This document shows, piece after piece, positions 55,307-64,000 of a stretch of DNA of 64,000 nt. This stretch comes from Myxococcota bacterium (GTDB lineage Bacteria > Myxococcota_A > UBA9160 > UBA4427), in contig JAWKRT010000001.1 of NCBI GenBank assembly GCA_041389495.1, positions 124,001-188,000 of the forward strand, in the 5' to 3' direction. The first letter of the stretch is position 1; every line of letters begins with the position of its first letter. Below the pieces are notes generated by a model. That model was not told the origin of the DNA and searched no databases. It saw only the letters and a list, made by a program, of their open reading frames with translations. A program made the translations under genes and the position numbers.

Positions 55307-57954
55307 GACGACGGCGGGCGCCGCAGCGCGAGCAGCGCGGGGAGCACGATGAGATTGGCGCCGATCGTCAGGATCATGCCGATCGTGAGCAGGATGCCGA
55401 GGCTCGCCATGCCCGGGTGCGACGAGAGCCCGAGCGAGCCGAAGCTCACGACGGTGGTGAGCGCGCTGTAGAAGACGGCGCGCGCCGTCGTCGAGCCGAG
55501 CAGGTCGTGCTCGTCCGTGTCGCCGGCGTTGGCGCGGTGCACGAGGTGGATGCCCGAGTCGACGCCGATGCCGAACAGCAGGGGAACGACGATCACATTG
55601 ATGAAGTTGAACGCGATCCCGAGCAGTCCCATCAATGCGACGGTGATCGCGGCCGACAGCGCGAGCGGCGCGAACACGAGCAGCATGTCGCCGACGCGTC
55701 GCCACAGGAGCCAGAGCAGGAGCCCCATCAGCACGAGCGCCGACGAGAGCGCGGTGCGGAACGAGCTCTTCGTCGCGTCCTCGAGCGCGATCAGGTTGAC
55801 GGCGATCCCGCTCGCGCGCGGCGCGATCGTCTGCACTTCGCCGACGAAGCGCCGCATGTCCTCCTCCCGCTCGAGGTTGTACTTCGGGAAGATCTGGACG
55901 CGCGCCGTGCCGTCGTCCGCGAGCATGCGGCGCCGCAGGTCCGCGGGCAGCGACGCGCGCGTCACCTCGTCGGGCGAGAGCGCGCGGCGAAGGCGCGCGA
56001 TCTGGTCGGGGAAGCCCGACAGCAGGATCTCCTCGAGCCGGTCGAGCGCGGTCTGCGGGTCGACGTCCGCGTCGAGCCGCGCGAGGAAGGCGTCGAGATG
56101 CTCGCGCAGCCTCCGCATGCTCGCGCCGAGCGGGCTCGCGTCGCGCTCGACCCAGTCGGCCGCGAGGAAGTCGCGCAGCGCGCGCAGCGCGTCGACCTGC
56201 TCCGCGACGCTCGCCGCGGGCGGCGGCGCGTCGGGCGGCGGCGGCGGCTCGAGCAGGAACGCGACGTCCTCGAGCACGCCCAGCTTCTCGTCCTGGTCGT
56301 CGGGCACGTACGAGTCGAGCGTGAGCGAGAAGGCGACGACGTCGAGCTCGTCGAGCTTCGCCGCGAGCGCGTCGGCGGCCGCGAGGTCGGGGGCGAGCGC
56401 GTCGACGTACCACGGCGAGGCGGCACCGGCCGCGGCGAGCAGGTCGTTGAACGCCTGCACGGATTCGGTGTCGGGGTCGCGCATCGACACCACGTTCGCG
56501 TCGAAGTACGCGCGCGGAACGGCGAGCGCCGCAAGCACGGCGAGCGCGGCCGCGCCCGCGCGCACCGCGCCCGGGTGTGCGTCGAACCACGACCACCAGC
56601 GGACGCCGAAGCTCACCTTCGCCTCCTCGAGATTGCGCGGCTCGAAGTGCAGCCACGAGAAGAGGAGCGCCGGGAAGAACGTGAGCGTGAGACCGAGGAT
56701 CATGATCATGCTCGTGCCCGCGATCAGGCCGAGCTGCGCGACGCCGCGGTAGTCGGTCGGGACGAACACGTAGAAGGCGATCGCGGTGGTCAGCGTGCAG
56801 AGTACGAGCGAGCCACCGACGTCGGCGGCGGCCGCGCGCATCGCGGCGAGCTCGTCGCGGTCGGTGCCGAGCAGGTCCGCGTACCGCGTTCCCAGGTGGA
56901 TCGCGAAGTCGACGCCGAGCCCGATGAACAGGATCGCCACCGCGAGCGACGCGATGTTGAGGTAGCCGACCGCCGCGGCGGCGAACGCCGCGGTGAACAC
57001 GAGCCCGACGAGCAGCGTGGCGATCGCGGCGGTGACGAGGTGCCACGAGCGCATCGCGAACCACAGGATCACCGCGACGAGCGCGAAGCAGAACAGGCTC
57101 GACCCGAACACGTCCCACAGGATGCCCGCCATCTCCTCGTAGTTGAGGGCGGGGTTTCCGGTGACGCGGATGGTGATGCCGCGCTCGGGCACGAGGCCGC
57201 GCTCGGCGGCCGCCTCGTGGATCGCGTCGAGCGCGCGGCCGGCTGCGAACACGCTGCCGAAGTCGAGGATCGGATGCGCGACGACGACGTGGCGCGTCGT
57301 GACGTCGAGCGCCGAGCCGCGCAGCAGCACGTCCTCCCACGAAATGGCGACCGGGAACTCGGCGTAGACGGCGACGGTCGCGTGGCCGACGCGGTCGAGC
57401 ACGTCGGCCCACTGGTCCGTCGTCTCGCCGCCGTCGCGCACGCTCTCGAGCCCGGCCGACACGAGCCGCGTCAGGCTCGCGATGCTCGCATCGCGCTCGA
57501 GCTCCGCGATGATGGGCTGCACGGTGGCGATGCGGTCCGCGAACTCGTCGAGCTCTTCGACGCTGCGGTAGAGCAGGCCGTTGCGCTCGAAGAACGCGCC
57601 GCCGCCGGGCTGGTACACGTCCTCGAACCGGTCGCTCCGCTCGCGCAGCGCGGCCTCGATGCCGTCGGCGCCCTCGCGCGCGAGCTCGGGCGTCTCGCCG
57701 TCGACGACGATCAGCAGCGCGTTCTCGATGTTCGGGAAGTGCTCGGAGAACTCGGCGTGATAGATGCGCGACGGGAGCTTCTCGGACACCATCGACAGGT
57801 TGTCCGAGTTCACGCCGAGCTCGAGCGCGGCGTAGACGCCGAGCGCGAGCGTCGCGACCAGCGTTCCGACGACGACGCGCGTGGCGCGCGCGTGCACCCA
57901 GCCGAGCCAGCGGTCGAGCAGACGGCCCACCGCGCTGTCGAGTCGGTCCTTCAC
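55303..57954 (-). CDS. MMPL/RND-family transporter, HpnN-like
   Basis: 883 residues from GTG 57954. Two sterol-sensing/RND halves, each a large periplasmic loop followed by five helices. The paired fourth-helix motifs are IGLGVDFAIHLGTRYAD and FGIGVDSGIHLVHRAN. Length, the GVNSDNLSMVSEKLP start of loop 1 and the paired GVD motifs fit HpnN, which moves hopanoids to the outer membrane. No squalene-hopene cyclase is near, so the cargo could be another lipid. Confidence 0.82.
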   Translation of the reverse strand: MKDRLDSAVGRLLDRWLGWVHARATRVVVGTLVATLALGVYAALELGVNSDNLSMVSEKLPSRIYHAEFSEHFPNIENALLIVVDGETPELAREGADGIEAALRERSDRFEDVYQPGGGAFFERNGLLYRSVEELDEFADRIATVQPIIAELERDASIASLTRLVSAGLESVRDGGETTDQWADVLDRVGHATVAVYAEFPVAISWEDVLLRGSALDVTTRHVVVAHPILDFGSVFAAGRALDAIHEAAAERGLVPERGITIRVTGNPALNYEEMAGILWDVFGSSLFCFALVAVILWFAMRSWHLVTAAIATLLVGLVFTAAFAAAAVGYLNIASLAVAILFIGLGVDFAIHLGTRYADLLGTDRDELAAMRAAAADVGGSLVLCTLTTAIAFYVFVPTDYRGVAQLGLIAGTSMIMILGLTLTFFPALLFSWLHFEPRNLEEAKVSFGVRWWSWFDAHPGAVRAGAAALAVLAALAVPRAYFDANVVSMRDPDTESVQAFNDLLAAAGAASPWYVDALAPDLAAADALAAKLDELDVVAFSLTLDSYVPDDQDEKLGVLEDVAFLLEPPPPPDAPPPAASVAEQVDALRALRDFLAADWVERDASPLGASMRRLREHLDAFLARLDADVDPQTALDRLEEILLSGFPDQIARLRRALSPDEVTRASLPADLRRRMLADDGTARVQIFPKYNLEREEDMRRFVGEVQTIAPRASGIAVNLIALEDATKSSFRTALSSALVLMGLLLWLLWRRVGDMLLVFAPLALSAAITVALMGLLGIAFNFINVIVVPLLFGIGVDSGIHLVHRANAGDTDEHDLLGSTTARAVFYSALTTVVSFGSLGLSSHPGMASLGILLTIGMILTIGANLIVLPALLALRRPPSS

Positions 57955-58086
57955 GCGCCTCCCACCCCGCCGCGCCCGCGTGGATAGCAGACGCGCGACG
58001 TCCGCGTTCCTCCGCAGCGCGGACTCCGTCGGACTCGCCGGGCGTGCGCGTCGGGCCGTGCGTCCGGCGGCGCGTCGTTCGCGCGC

Positions 58087-59118
58087 CTAGGCGCCGAGCC
58101 AGACGCGCGAGCGCGAGCCGAGTGCGGCGCGGCCGAGCGCGACGAGCGCGAGCGAAGCGAGCAGCGCGCCGAGCCACGGCAGTGCGATCGCGCTCGGCGC
58201 GACGACGCCCGGCGGCGCCGCGAAGGCGTCGCGCAGCCACGGGAGGAACAGCAGGTGGGAGAGGTAGATCGAGTACGTCGCGTCGCTGAGCGCGCGCACG
58301 CCGCGGCGCGCGGCGCCGGCGCGCGCGCGCGCCGCAAGGAACGCGGCCGCGAGCACGCCGTAGACGGCGAGCCACTCGATCGCGCGCGCGAGCGGCTGCG
58401 GCGGCATCGACCACAGCGACGCGAGCGCGCCGGCGGCCGCGGCGGCGAACGCGAGCGCGGCGGCGGCGGCGCGCGCTCCCGACGGCAGCGCTCCCGCGTC
58501 GCGTGCGATGCGCGCGAGCCATCCGAGCTCGAAGTAGGCGAGCCACAGGAGCGGGTTGCGCAGGTGCCACGTGAAGTCGAGCCGGGAGTAGATCTCGAGC
58601 CAGCCCTGCACGGCGAACGCGGCGGCGAACGCGGCGACGTGTCCGCGCGTCGAGAGCCGCGCGAGCGCGGGCGTCGCGACGACCATCGCCGCCGCGACGA
58701 GCACGTAGTAGTAGGGGCCGAAGCTGTGCGCGAGCAGGAGGTCGGACGCGACGCTCCCCGTCGCGGGCCCCATGCCGCGCGCGTGGCGCACGGCCTGCGC
58801 GGCGAGCGAGAACACGAGGTAGGGCAGCGCGATCCGAACGAGCCGCCGCCGCGTGGCCTCGAAGGGTACGCTCGCGCGCGCGCCGCCGGCCGCGTTCGTC
58901 GCACCCGCCGCGTACAGGTAGCCGGACGCGGCGAGGAAGCCCGGAACGGCGAAGCGCGTCGCGTGGCCGAGCCACAGCTCGAAGTGCGACGCTCCCGGCT
59001 CCCACGGCGAGCGGACCGTGTGGATGAGGACCACGACCAGGATGCCGAGCGCCTTCACCGCGTCGATCTCGTCGAGTCGCTCCGGCCGGGCGGGCGAGGG
59101 CGTGTGCGGGGCGGGCAA
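58087..59118 (-). CDS. Acyltransferase family 3 (OafA/WecH-like) membrane protein
   Basis: 343 residues from TTG 59118, chosen because the family begins with RLDEIDAVKALGILVVVLIH and the later GTG at 59058 would remove part of it. The catalytic His is in VLIHTV. Ten or so helices follow, with FAVPGFLAASGYLY and SDATYSIYLSHLLF near the end. These enzymes acylate exported sugars. Divergent from the PDZ gene. Confidence 0.82.
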   Translation of the reverse strand: MPAPHTPSPARPERLDEIDAVKALGILVVVLIHTVRSPWEPGASHFELWLGHATRFAVPGFLAASGYLYAAGATNAAGGARASVPFEATRRRLVRIALPYLVFSLAAQAVRHARGMGPATGSVASDLLLAHSFGPYYYVLVAAAMVVATPALARLSTRGHVAAFAAAFAVQGWLEIYSRLDFTWHLRNPLLWLAYFELGWLARIARDAGALPSGARAAAAALAFAAAAAGALASLWSMPPQPLARAIEWLAVYGVLAAAFLAARARAGAARRGVRALSDATYSIYLSHLLFLPWLRDAFAAPPGVVAPSAIALPWLGALLASLALVALGRAALGSRSRVWLGA

Positions 59119-59265
59119 CGGCGTGGGCTCCGGTGCGGGCGCGCGCGCGCGGAACGTCGCGCGCTGGCGCTCGCGGCCGAGGATGGGGGTGGCGCCGCGC
59201 GCGGGCAAGCGCGCGGTCGGCCGGTGTGCTCGGCGCGGTGCGCGCGCTCGGAGGTGGTGATCGAC

Positions 59266-60138
59266 ATGGCGAGCGAGGGCGCGCGCGAACGAGTGGTGAC
59301 GGCGGCGGTGGCGGCGGCCGTCGCGGCCGCGGTGTCGTTCGGCGTCGCGACGCGGGTCCGGCCCGTCGCGAGCGCGCCCGGGGCCCAGGCCGCGCCGGCG
59401 CCGCTCGCGGCCGAGGTCGAGCGGCTCGGGCGCGAGCTCGATCGCGAGGTGCTGCGCGCCGAGACGCTCGCGGCCGAGCTCGAGCTCATGCGCAGCGTCG
59501 TCGAGCAGCTCGCGGCACCGGCGAGCGCTCCGGGCGCGCTCGCCGGCGCGCAGGGCGACGAGGTGATCGACGCCGACGCCGACGCCGCAGCCGACGCGGC
59601 GGCCGACGCCGCGGCGCGCGCAGCCGGTGGCCCGCCCCGCGCACCGCGCTTCGAGGAGGAGCTGCTGCGCCAGATGGGGCTCGTCGAGGACGAGATCGCC
59701 GACCTTCGCGACCGCTGGGACCGCGCGCAGCTCGAGCAGCTCGAGCTGCGCGACGAGGCGACGCGCGAGGGCTGGGTCTTCCGTCCGCGCTTCCGGGCGC
59801 AGCAGGCGCAGATCGAGGCGCGCCTGCGCGCGGACCTCGGCGAGGAGGACTACGACCGGCTCCTCTACGCCACCAACCAACCGAATCGCGTCGTCGTGCG
59901 GCAGGTGATCGGCGGCTCGGCGGCGGACGACGCGGGCGTGCGCGCGGGCGACTACGTGCTCTCGTACGCCGGCCAGCCCATCCACCGGCCGGGCGAGCTG
60001 AACGCGGCGACGGCGTCCGGCGTGCGCGGCGAGCGCGTGCCGGTGACGATCCAGAGCGGCACCTCGACGCGCACCGTCGTCGTTCCGCGCGGGCCGTTCG
60101 GCGTCCTCGCGCAGCCGATCTCCGTGCAGCCCCGGTAG
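59266..60138 (+). CDS. Membrane-anchored coiled-coil PDZ protein
   Basis: 290 residues from ATG 59266 with GGAGGTGGT upstream. One N-terminal helix (VVTAAVAAAVAAAVSFGVA), a coiled coil (AAEVERLGRELDREVLRAETLAAELELM), an acidic Ala/Asp linker and a second helical segment precede a C-terminal PDZ domain (VIGGSAADDAGVRAGDYVLSYAGQPIHRPGELNAAT). No protease domain is present. It may recruit peptide tails in the periplasm. Confidence 0.82.
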   Translation: MASEGARERVVTAAVAAAVAAAVSFGVATRVRPVASAPGAQAAPAPLAAEVERLGRELDREVLRAETLAAELELMRSVVEQLAAPASAPGALAGAQGDEVIDADADAAADAAADAAARAAGGPPRAPRFEEELLRQMGLVEDEIADLRDRWDRAQLEQLELRDEATREGWVFRPRFRAQQAQIEARLRADLGEEDYDRLLYATNQPNRVVVRQVIGGSAADDAGVRAGDYVLSYAGQPIHRPGELNAATASGVRGERVPVTIQSGTSTRTVVVPRGPFGVLAQPISVQPR

Positions 60139-60174
60139 CGCGCGTGCGCGCGTCGGGGGCCGCGGGCGGGATGG

Positions 60175-60969
60175 TCAGGCGATCGGGTCGCCGCACACCG
60201 CGAGCAGGTCGATGTCGTCGGCGCGCGGGGGGCCGACGGGGAAGTCGGCCTCGGAGACGTCGGGAATCGGGCCGGGGCCGGACGGCTCGCTCTGGACGCC
60301 GCGTCGCACGACCTTCGCCAGCTGGCCGAACGCGAACTCGATCACCGGGCGCGGAAGGCGCCGGTGCAGCCCGAGCACGTCGAGCCGCATGATGCGCCGG
60401 ATGCGCGCGAGGCGCGCGTCGTTGTAGGCGCGCACGCGCGGCGTCATGCCGACGCCGCGCATCTCGACGCGCCGGAAGTGCGGAGCGAGCAGCGACGCGA
60501 GCTCGTCGGACGCGTACTCGCGCACGTGGAACGGGTTCACGCGGTCGGACTCGAGCAGGTTGGGCGTCGTGACGAGCACGCAGCCGGTGGGCTTCAGCAT
60601 GCGCGCGATCGCGGTCAGGTAGGGCGCCGGATCCTCGAGGTGCTCGATCACCTGGAAGCTCACGATCAGGTCGAACGACGCCGGCGCGATCGGGAGCGCG
60701 GCGATGTCGGCGCGCACGAAGGCGGCGCGGCCGCGGCGCGAGGCGGCGTCCGGCCGGACGCGGTCGATCGCCACGACGAGGCCCGCCGCTTCGGCGAGCG
60801 ACGCGGCGCCGTAGCCCGACCCGCAGCCGAGGTCGAGCACGCGCGCGCCCTCGGCGCGCGCGATCGCGAACGCGTAGGCGGCGCGGTGCCGGGCGAGGTC
60901 GACGCCGAAGAGCCGGCTTCCCGCGTGCAGGCGCTCGCCGGTGAACGCGACTTCCGGGGCCTCGCTCAT
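60175..60969 (-). CDS. Class I SAM-dependent methyltransferase
   Basis: 264 residues from ATG 60969. Motif I is VLDLGCGSGYGAASLA, motif II/III FDLIVSFQVIEHLEDP and the Methyltransf_11-type VTTPNLLESDRVNPFHVREY. Such enzymes often cap or modify glycans and lipids in envelope clusters. It overlaps the flippase-like gene by 4 nt and ends the glycosylation operon. Confidence 0.85.
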   Translation of the reverse strand: MSEAPEVAFTGERLHAGSRLFGVDLARHRAAYAFAIARAEGARVLDLGCGSGYGAASLAEAAGLVVAIDRVRPDAASRRGRAAFVRADIAALPIAPASFDLIVSFQVIEHLEDPAPYLTAIARMLKPTGCVLVTTPNLLESDRVNPFHVREYASDELASLLAPHFRRVEMRGVGMTPRVRAYNDARLARIRRIMRLDVLGLHRRLPRPVIEFAFGQLAKVVRRGVQSEPSGPGPIPDVSEADFPVGPPRADDIDLLAVCGDPIA

Positions 60970-61952
60970 CGCCTCGCCCTCGCGACGTCCTCGCCCTCGC
61001 CGCGTGCGTCGTCGCCGTCCGCGCCCGCGCGCGAGGCCGCGACCGCCTCGGCCGTGAACTCGCGCGCGAACACTAGCGCCGTGCCGCCGCGGACGACGAT
61101 CATCGCCGCCTGCATGGCGAGGCTGCAGGCGACGAGCGTCGCCGGGTCGGCCCACGTGTCGTAGAGCTCGACGGCCGCGAACTGCACCGTGCCGAGGCCG
61201 GCGACGGCGATCGGCAGCGCGCCGACGAGCGCGATCACCGCCATGCCGAAGGCGGCCGGGCCGAGCGGCACGTCGATCGAGAACGACCAGAGCGATCCGA
61301 TGCCCATCGCGACGAAGAGCAGCACGAAGGCGATGCGCAGCGCGGCGAGCTCGAGCAGGACGCGCAGCGGCGCGGTGCGGATCGGCCGGAAGACGTCGAG
61401 CCCGCGGATGCGCTCGAGCGGGCCGAGCGGGAACGGCGCGCGCAGCACGGCGAGCCCGCCGATCGTCGCGACGGCCACGGCCGCGGCGACGCCGCGGTGG
61501 AGCGTCGGCCCGTCGCCGCCCGTCGCGGCGGCGATCGTCGCCATCACGGCGACGAGCATCGCGAGATCCGTCAGCGACGACGTCGCGACGATGCCGAGCG
61601 CACCCTGGAGCGAGTGGCCGACGCGGCGGCGGAACAGCACGACGAGGGCGGCCGCCCCGAGCGCGTAGTTGACGATCGCGAGCGCGTAGCTCGCCGCCTT
61701 GATGCGCGCGCACGTGAGGACGTCGCTCTCGCGTCCGGCGTGGTGCGACAGGCGCGCGAGCGCGAGCCCGTCCACGCCGAGGCTCGCGAAGGCGTACACG
61801 AGCATGATCGGCGCGAGTCGCAGGAGCGATGCGGCGTCGATGCGCGCGAAGGCGTCGCGGTGCTCGCTCAGCAGGCCGTACAGCAGCGCGCTCGTCACGA
61901 GCAGCGGGACGAGCCAGCGGAGCGCGCTCGCGATGCGCGCGCCGCGGATCAC
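60966..61952 (-). CDS. Flippase-like integral membrane protein (LPG_synthase_TM family)
   Basis: 328 residues from GTG 61952. Eight or so helices; ARIKAASYALAIVNYALGAAALVVLF and IALVGALPIAVAGLGTVQFAAVELYD match the family, as does the gene at 9776. Its place between a GT4 and a methyltransferase suggests it handles the lipid-linked product of this operon. The 4-nt overlaps on both sides imply co-translation. Confidence 0.78.
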   Translation of the reverse strand: MIRGARIASALRWLVPLLVTSALLYGLLSEHRDAFARIDAASLLRLAPIMLVYAFASLGVDGLALARLSHHAGRESDVLTCARIKAASYALAIVNYALGAAALVVLFRRRVGHSLQGALGIVATSSLTDLAMLVAVMATIAAATGGDGPTLHRGVAAAVAVATIGGLAVLRAPFPLGPLERIRGLDVFRPIRTAPLRVLLELAALRIAFVLLFVAMGIGSLWSFSIDVPLGPAAFGMAVIALVGALPIAVAGLGTVQFAAVELYDTWADPATLVACSLAMQAAMIVVRGGTALVFAREFTAEAVAASRAGADGDDARGEGEDVARARR

Positions 61953-63094
61953 GCCGCGCTCCGGCGCGCGGCGTCCGCGTGCCCGGCGATCGCGGCCTCG
62001 ATGGCCTCTTCCATGTCGCGCGCGCTCGCATCCCAGTCGAAGCGGCGCGACCACGCGAGCGCGGCCGCCGCCATCCGCCGCCAGAGCGCATCGTCCCCGA
62101 GCAGCGCGCCGATGCGCGCGGCGAAGCCCTCGACGTCGCCGGGCGCGACGAGGAAGCCCGTCTCGTCGTGGCGCACGGAGTCGCGCAGGCCCGGCGCATC
62201 GGCCGCGACGACGGGCGTCGCCACCGCGTTCGCCTCGATCACCGTGAGCCCCCAGCCTTCCTTCTCGGAGGGGCACACGCACACGCGCGCGGCGGCGACG
62301 AGCGCGTCGCGCTCGCGGTCGGACACGAACCCCGCGAAGCGCGTGCAGTCGGCGACGCCGAGCTCGCGCGCGACGCTCTCGAGGCGCGGCTGCGCCGGGC
62401 CGCGACCGACGACGACGACCTCGAGGTCGGGGAAGCGCGGCCGCAGGCGCGCCGCCGCCTCGAGCATCACCTCGACGCGCTTGTAGTGCGCGAGCCGCCC
62501 GAAGTACACGAGCCGCGGCGGGCGCGGCGTCTCCGCGTCGAAGGGGACCTCGGGCGCGTGGATGCCGCAGAGGCTCACGCGCACGCGCTCCGCGTCGACG
62601 CCGCGCTCGACGAGGTCGCGCTTCGAGCTCTCGCTGATCGCGAGGAACGGGCGGCCGCGGAAGACGCGCGGGATCGCGCGCTCGGCCGCCCACACGGCGG
62701 CCGCGACCGGGAACGCGACCTCCTGGAACGCGGTGGTCCCGAACAGGTGGTGCGAGAGCGCGAGCACGGGCGCGCGCACGTAGAGCGGGCTCAGGAAGGG
62801 GAGCTTGTTCAGGCACTCGACGACGACGTCGATCTCGCCGCGGCGCGCGGCGCTGCGCGCGGCGAGCGCGGCGTGCGCGTAGTAGAGCGGAACGCGGCCG
62901 ACGCGCTCGACGCGCACGCCCCGGACGTCCTCGGTCTCCGCACTCCCCGGGAAGCGTTCGGACACGAGCCGCACCGCGGCGCCGCGCGCGGCGAGGCGCG
63001 AGAAGATCTCGAACACGTGGAGCTCCGCGCCGCCGGCGGCGGGGTGGCGCAGGTCGCGCTCGTTCAGGAGCAGGATGCGGCGGGCCTTCGTCAC
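61949..63094 (-). CDS. Glycosyltransferase family 4 protein
   Basis: 381 residues from ATG 63094. GT-B fold: AAGGAELHVFEIFSRLAARG at the N-terminus, the hinge and donor site VYFGRLAHYKRVEVMLEAA, and the GT4 glutamates in PSEKEGWGLTVIEANA. It transfers a nucleotide-activated sugar with retention of configuration. It starts 16 nt after the GT2 gene. Confidence 0.92.
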   Translation of the reverse strand: MTKARRILLLNERDLRHPAAGGAELHVFEIFSRLAARGAAVRLVSERFPGSAETEDVRGVRVERVGRVPLYYAHAALAARSAARRGEIDVVVECLNKLPFLSPLYVRAPVLALSHHLFGTTAFQEVAFPVAAAVWAAERAIPRVFRGRPFLAISESSKRDLVERGVDAERVRVSLCGIHAPEVPFDAETPRPPRLVYFGRLAHYKRVEVMLEAAARLRPRFPDLEVVVVGRGPAQPRLESVARELGVADCTRFAGFVSDRERDALVAAARVCVCPSEKEGWGLTVIEANAVATPVVAADAPGLRDSVRHDETGFLVAPGDVEGFAARIGALLGDDALWRRMAAAALAWSRRFDWDASARDMEEAIEAAIAGHADAARRSAA

Positions 63095-63110
63095 GCGCGG
63101 CGGCTCGCGA

Positions 63111-63836
63111 TCACAGCCGGCCGAGCCAGTCGGCGATGCGCAGCCACCAGACGATCCACATCGCCTCGAAGGCGATGCGGAGCGACATCTTCGAATCGCC
63201 CCGCTTGCGGTCCACGAAGAAGAACTCGACCTCCTCGCAGCGCGCGCCCGAGCGCTCGAAGCGGTAGTTCATCTCGATCTGGAAGCCGTAGCCGTTCGAG
63301 CGGATGCGCTCGAAGCCGAGGCGTTCGAGCAGCTCGGCGCGCACGCAGCGGAAGCCGCCCGTCGTGTCGCTGATGGACAGCCCCGCCACCTTCTTCGCGT
63401 AGAGGTTCCCGAAATAGCTGATGAGGATGCGCTCGATCGGCCAGTTCACGACCGTGATGCCGTTCAGGTAGCGCGAGCCGATCACCGCGTCGGCGTGCTG
63501 GATGCGCTCGAGGAAGACGGGAAGCATGTCGGGCGGGTGCGAGAAGTCGCAGTCCATCTGGACGACGACCTCGGCGCCGAGGTCGAGCGCGCGGCGGAGC
63601 CCCGCGCGGTAGGCGGCGCCGAGCCCCTCCTTCGCGCGCCGGTGGAGCACGTCGACGCGGCCGGTGCGCAGCGCGAGGTCGTCGGCGAGCTTGCCGGTGC
63701 CGTCGGGCGATGCGTCGTCGACGACGAGCACGCGGATGCGCGCGTCCTGCGCGAGCACGGCCGTCACGAGCGGCTCGAGGTTCTCGGCCTCGTTGTAGGT
63801 CGGGACGACGACGGTGACGCGCGACGGGGCCGTCAT
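63111..63836 (-). CDS. GT2 polyprenyl-phosphate mannosyltransferase-like protein
   Basis: 241 residues from ATG 63836 (MTAPSRVTVVVPTYNE). GT-A motifs are VVPTYNEAENL, VVDDASPDGTG, and the metal-binding QMDCDFSHPP. SDTTGGFRC and NGYGFQIEM match Dpm1-type dolichyl/polyprenyl-phosphate mannose synthases, without a C-terminal membrane domain. It would supply lipid-linked sugar to GT-C enzymes such as those at 29-38 kb. First gene of the leftward operon. Confidence 0.9.
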   Translation of the reverse strand: MTAPSRVTVVVPTYNEAENLEPLVTAVLAQDARIRVLVVDDASPDGTGKLADDLALRTGRVDVLHRRAKEGLGAAYRAGLRRALDLGAEVVVQMDCDFSHPPDMLPVFLERIQHADAVIGSRYLNGITVVNWPIERILISYFGNLYAKKVAGLSISDTTGGFRCVRAELLERLGFERIRSNGYGFQIEMNYRFERSGARCEEVEFFFVDRKRGDSKMSLRIAFEAMWIVWWLRIADWLGRL

Positions 63837-64000
63837 GGCTTCGAGCTTCTGGGCACGGTTCTGCCTGCTGTCCGCTTCGACCGCCGCCGCGGCCGCCGCG
63901 GCGCGGAAGGAAGAAGAGACTAGGGCGGATCGCGACCGCCCCTCAAGCACTCGCGCACGCGGCGCGCGCGACGCCTCTCGCATTCGTGCGTGGCCCGTCG

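Overview
The window is very GC-rich (about three quarters G+C by eye) Gram-negative bacterial chromosome, densely coded on both strands with many GTG/TTG starts. Lipobox lipoproteins, an exosortase/PEP-CTERM sorting locus, PQQ synthesis, a glutathione-dependent formaldehyde dehydrogenase, a hopanoid-transporter-like RND protein, a TPR-bearing Ser/Thr kinase, a long type-2 IleRS and an RqcH/NFACT protein together suggest a deltaproteobacterium-like lineage (Myxococcota, Binatota or a relative). This is an inference; there is no rRNA or tRNA gene in the window to settle it. I see no insertion sequence, prophage or CRISPR array.

Layout. 1-8.2 kb: housekeeping genes (partial DHH phosphoesterase, Smr protein, ApaH, M48 lipoprotein, 3D-domain protein, CNNM/CBS transporter, a split-barrel protein, and an RNA uracil methyltransferase whose TRAM segment lacks a normal start codon). 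8.2-21.6 kb: LuxR-type response regulator, stand-alone TOPRIM protein, flippase-like membrane protein, HAD hydrolase, NfuA-like scaffold, penicillin-binding transpeptidase, RibD-C reductase with a tandem hairpin-repeat array before it, a large Ser/Thr kinase with an apparent frameshift, CPBP protease, AlgH. 21.7-26.9 kb: zinc-ribbon protein, GST plus class III alcohol dehydrogenase, TauE-type exporter, fused trehalose-phosphate synthase/phosphatase.

27-41 kb is the most distinctive region: a site-2 protease, three lipoprotein or anchored sulfatase-fold enzymes whose nucleophile position is Thr rather than Cys, three multi-pass glycosyltransferase-like proteins, a fused exosortase-EpsI protein, and then two small secreted proteins (a thrombospondin-3/dockerin-like protein and a PEP-CTERM protein). 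The two secreted genes sit behind a good sigma-54 promoter match and before a strong UUCG terminator. I read this as one envelope-glycan and surface-protein sorting locus.

41-49 kb: a HEAT-repeat lipoprotein, then a leftward run recX-ileS-pqqB-pqqCD-pqqE in which the pqq genes overlap by 4 nt and the pqqB Shine-Dalgarno lies in a perfect hairpin; no pqqA is visible. 49-54 kb: mutM, the NFACT protein, an ankyrin protein and an unknown protein with a helicase-type Tudor tail. 54-58 kb: a leftward MMPL/RND-NUDIX-MDR operon. 58-64 kb: an acyltransferase, a PDZ protein and a leftward glycosylation operon (polyprenyl-phosphate mannosyltransferase-like GT2, GT4, flippase-like protein, methyltransferase).
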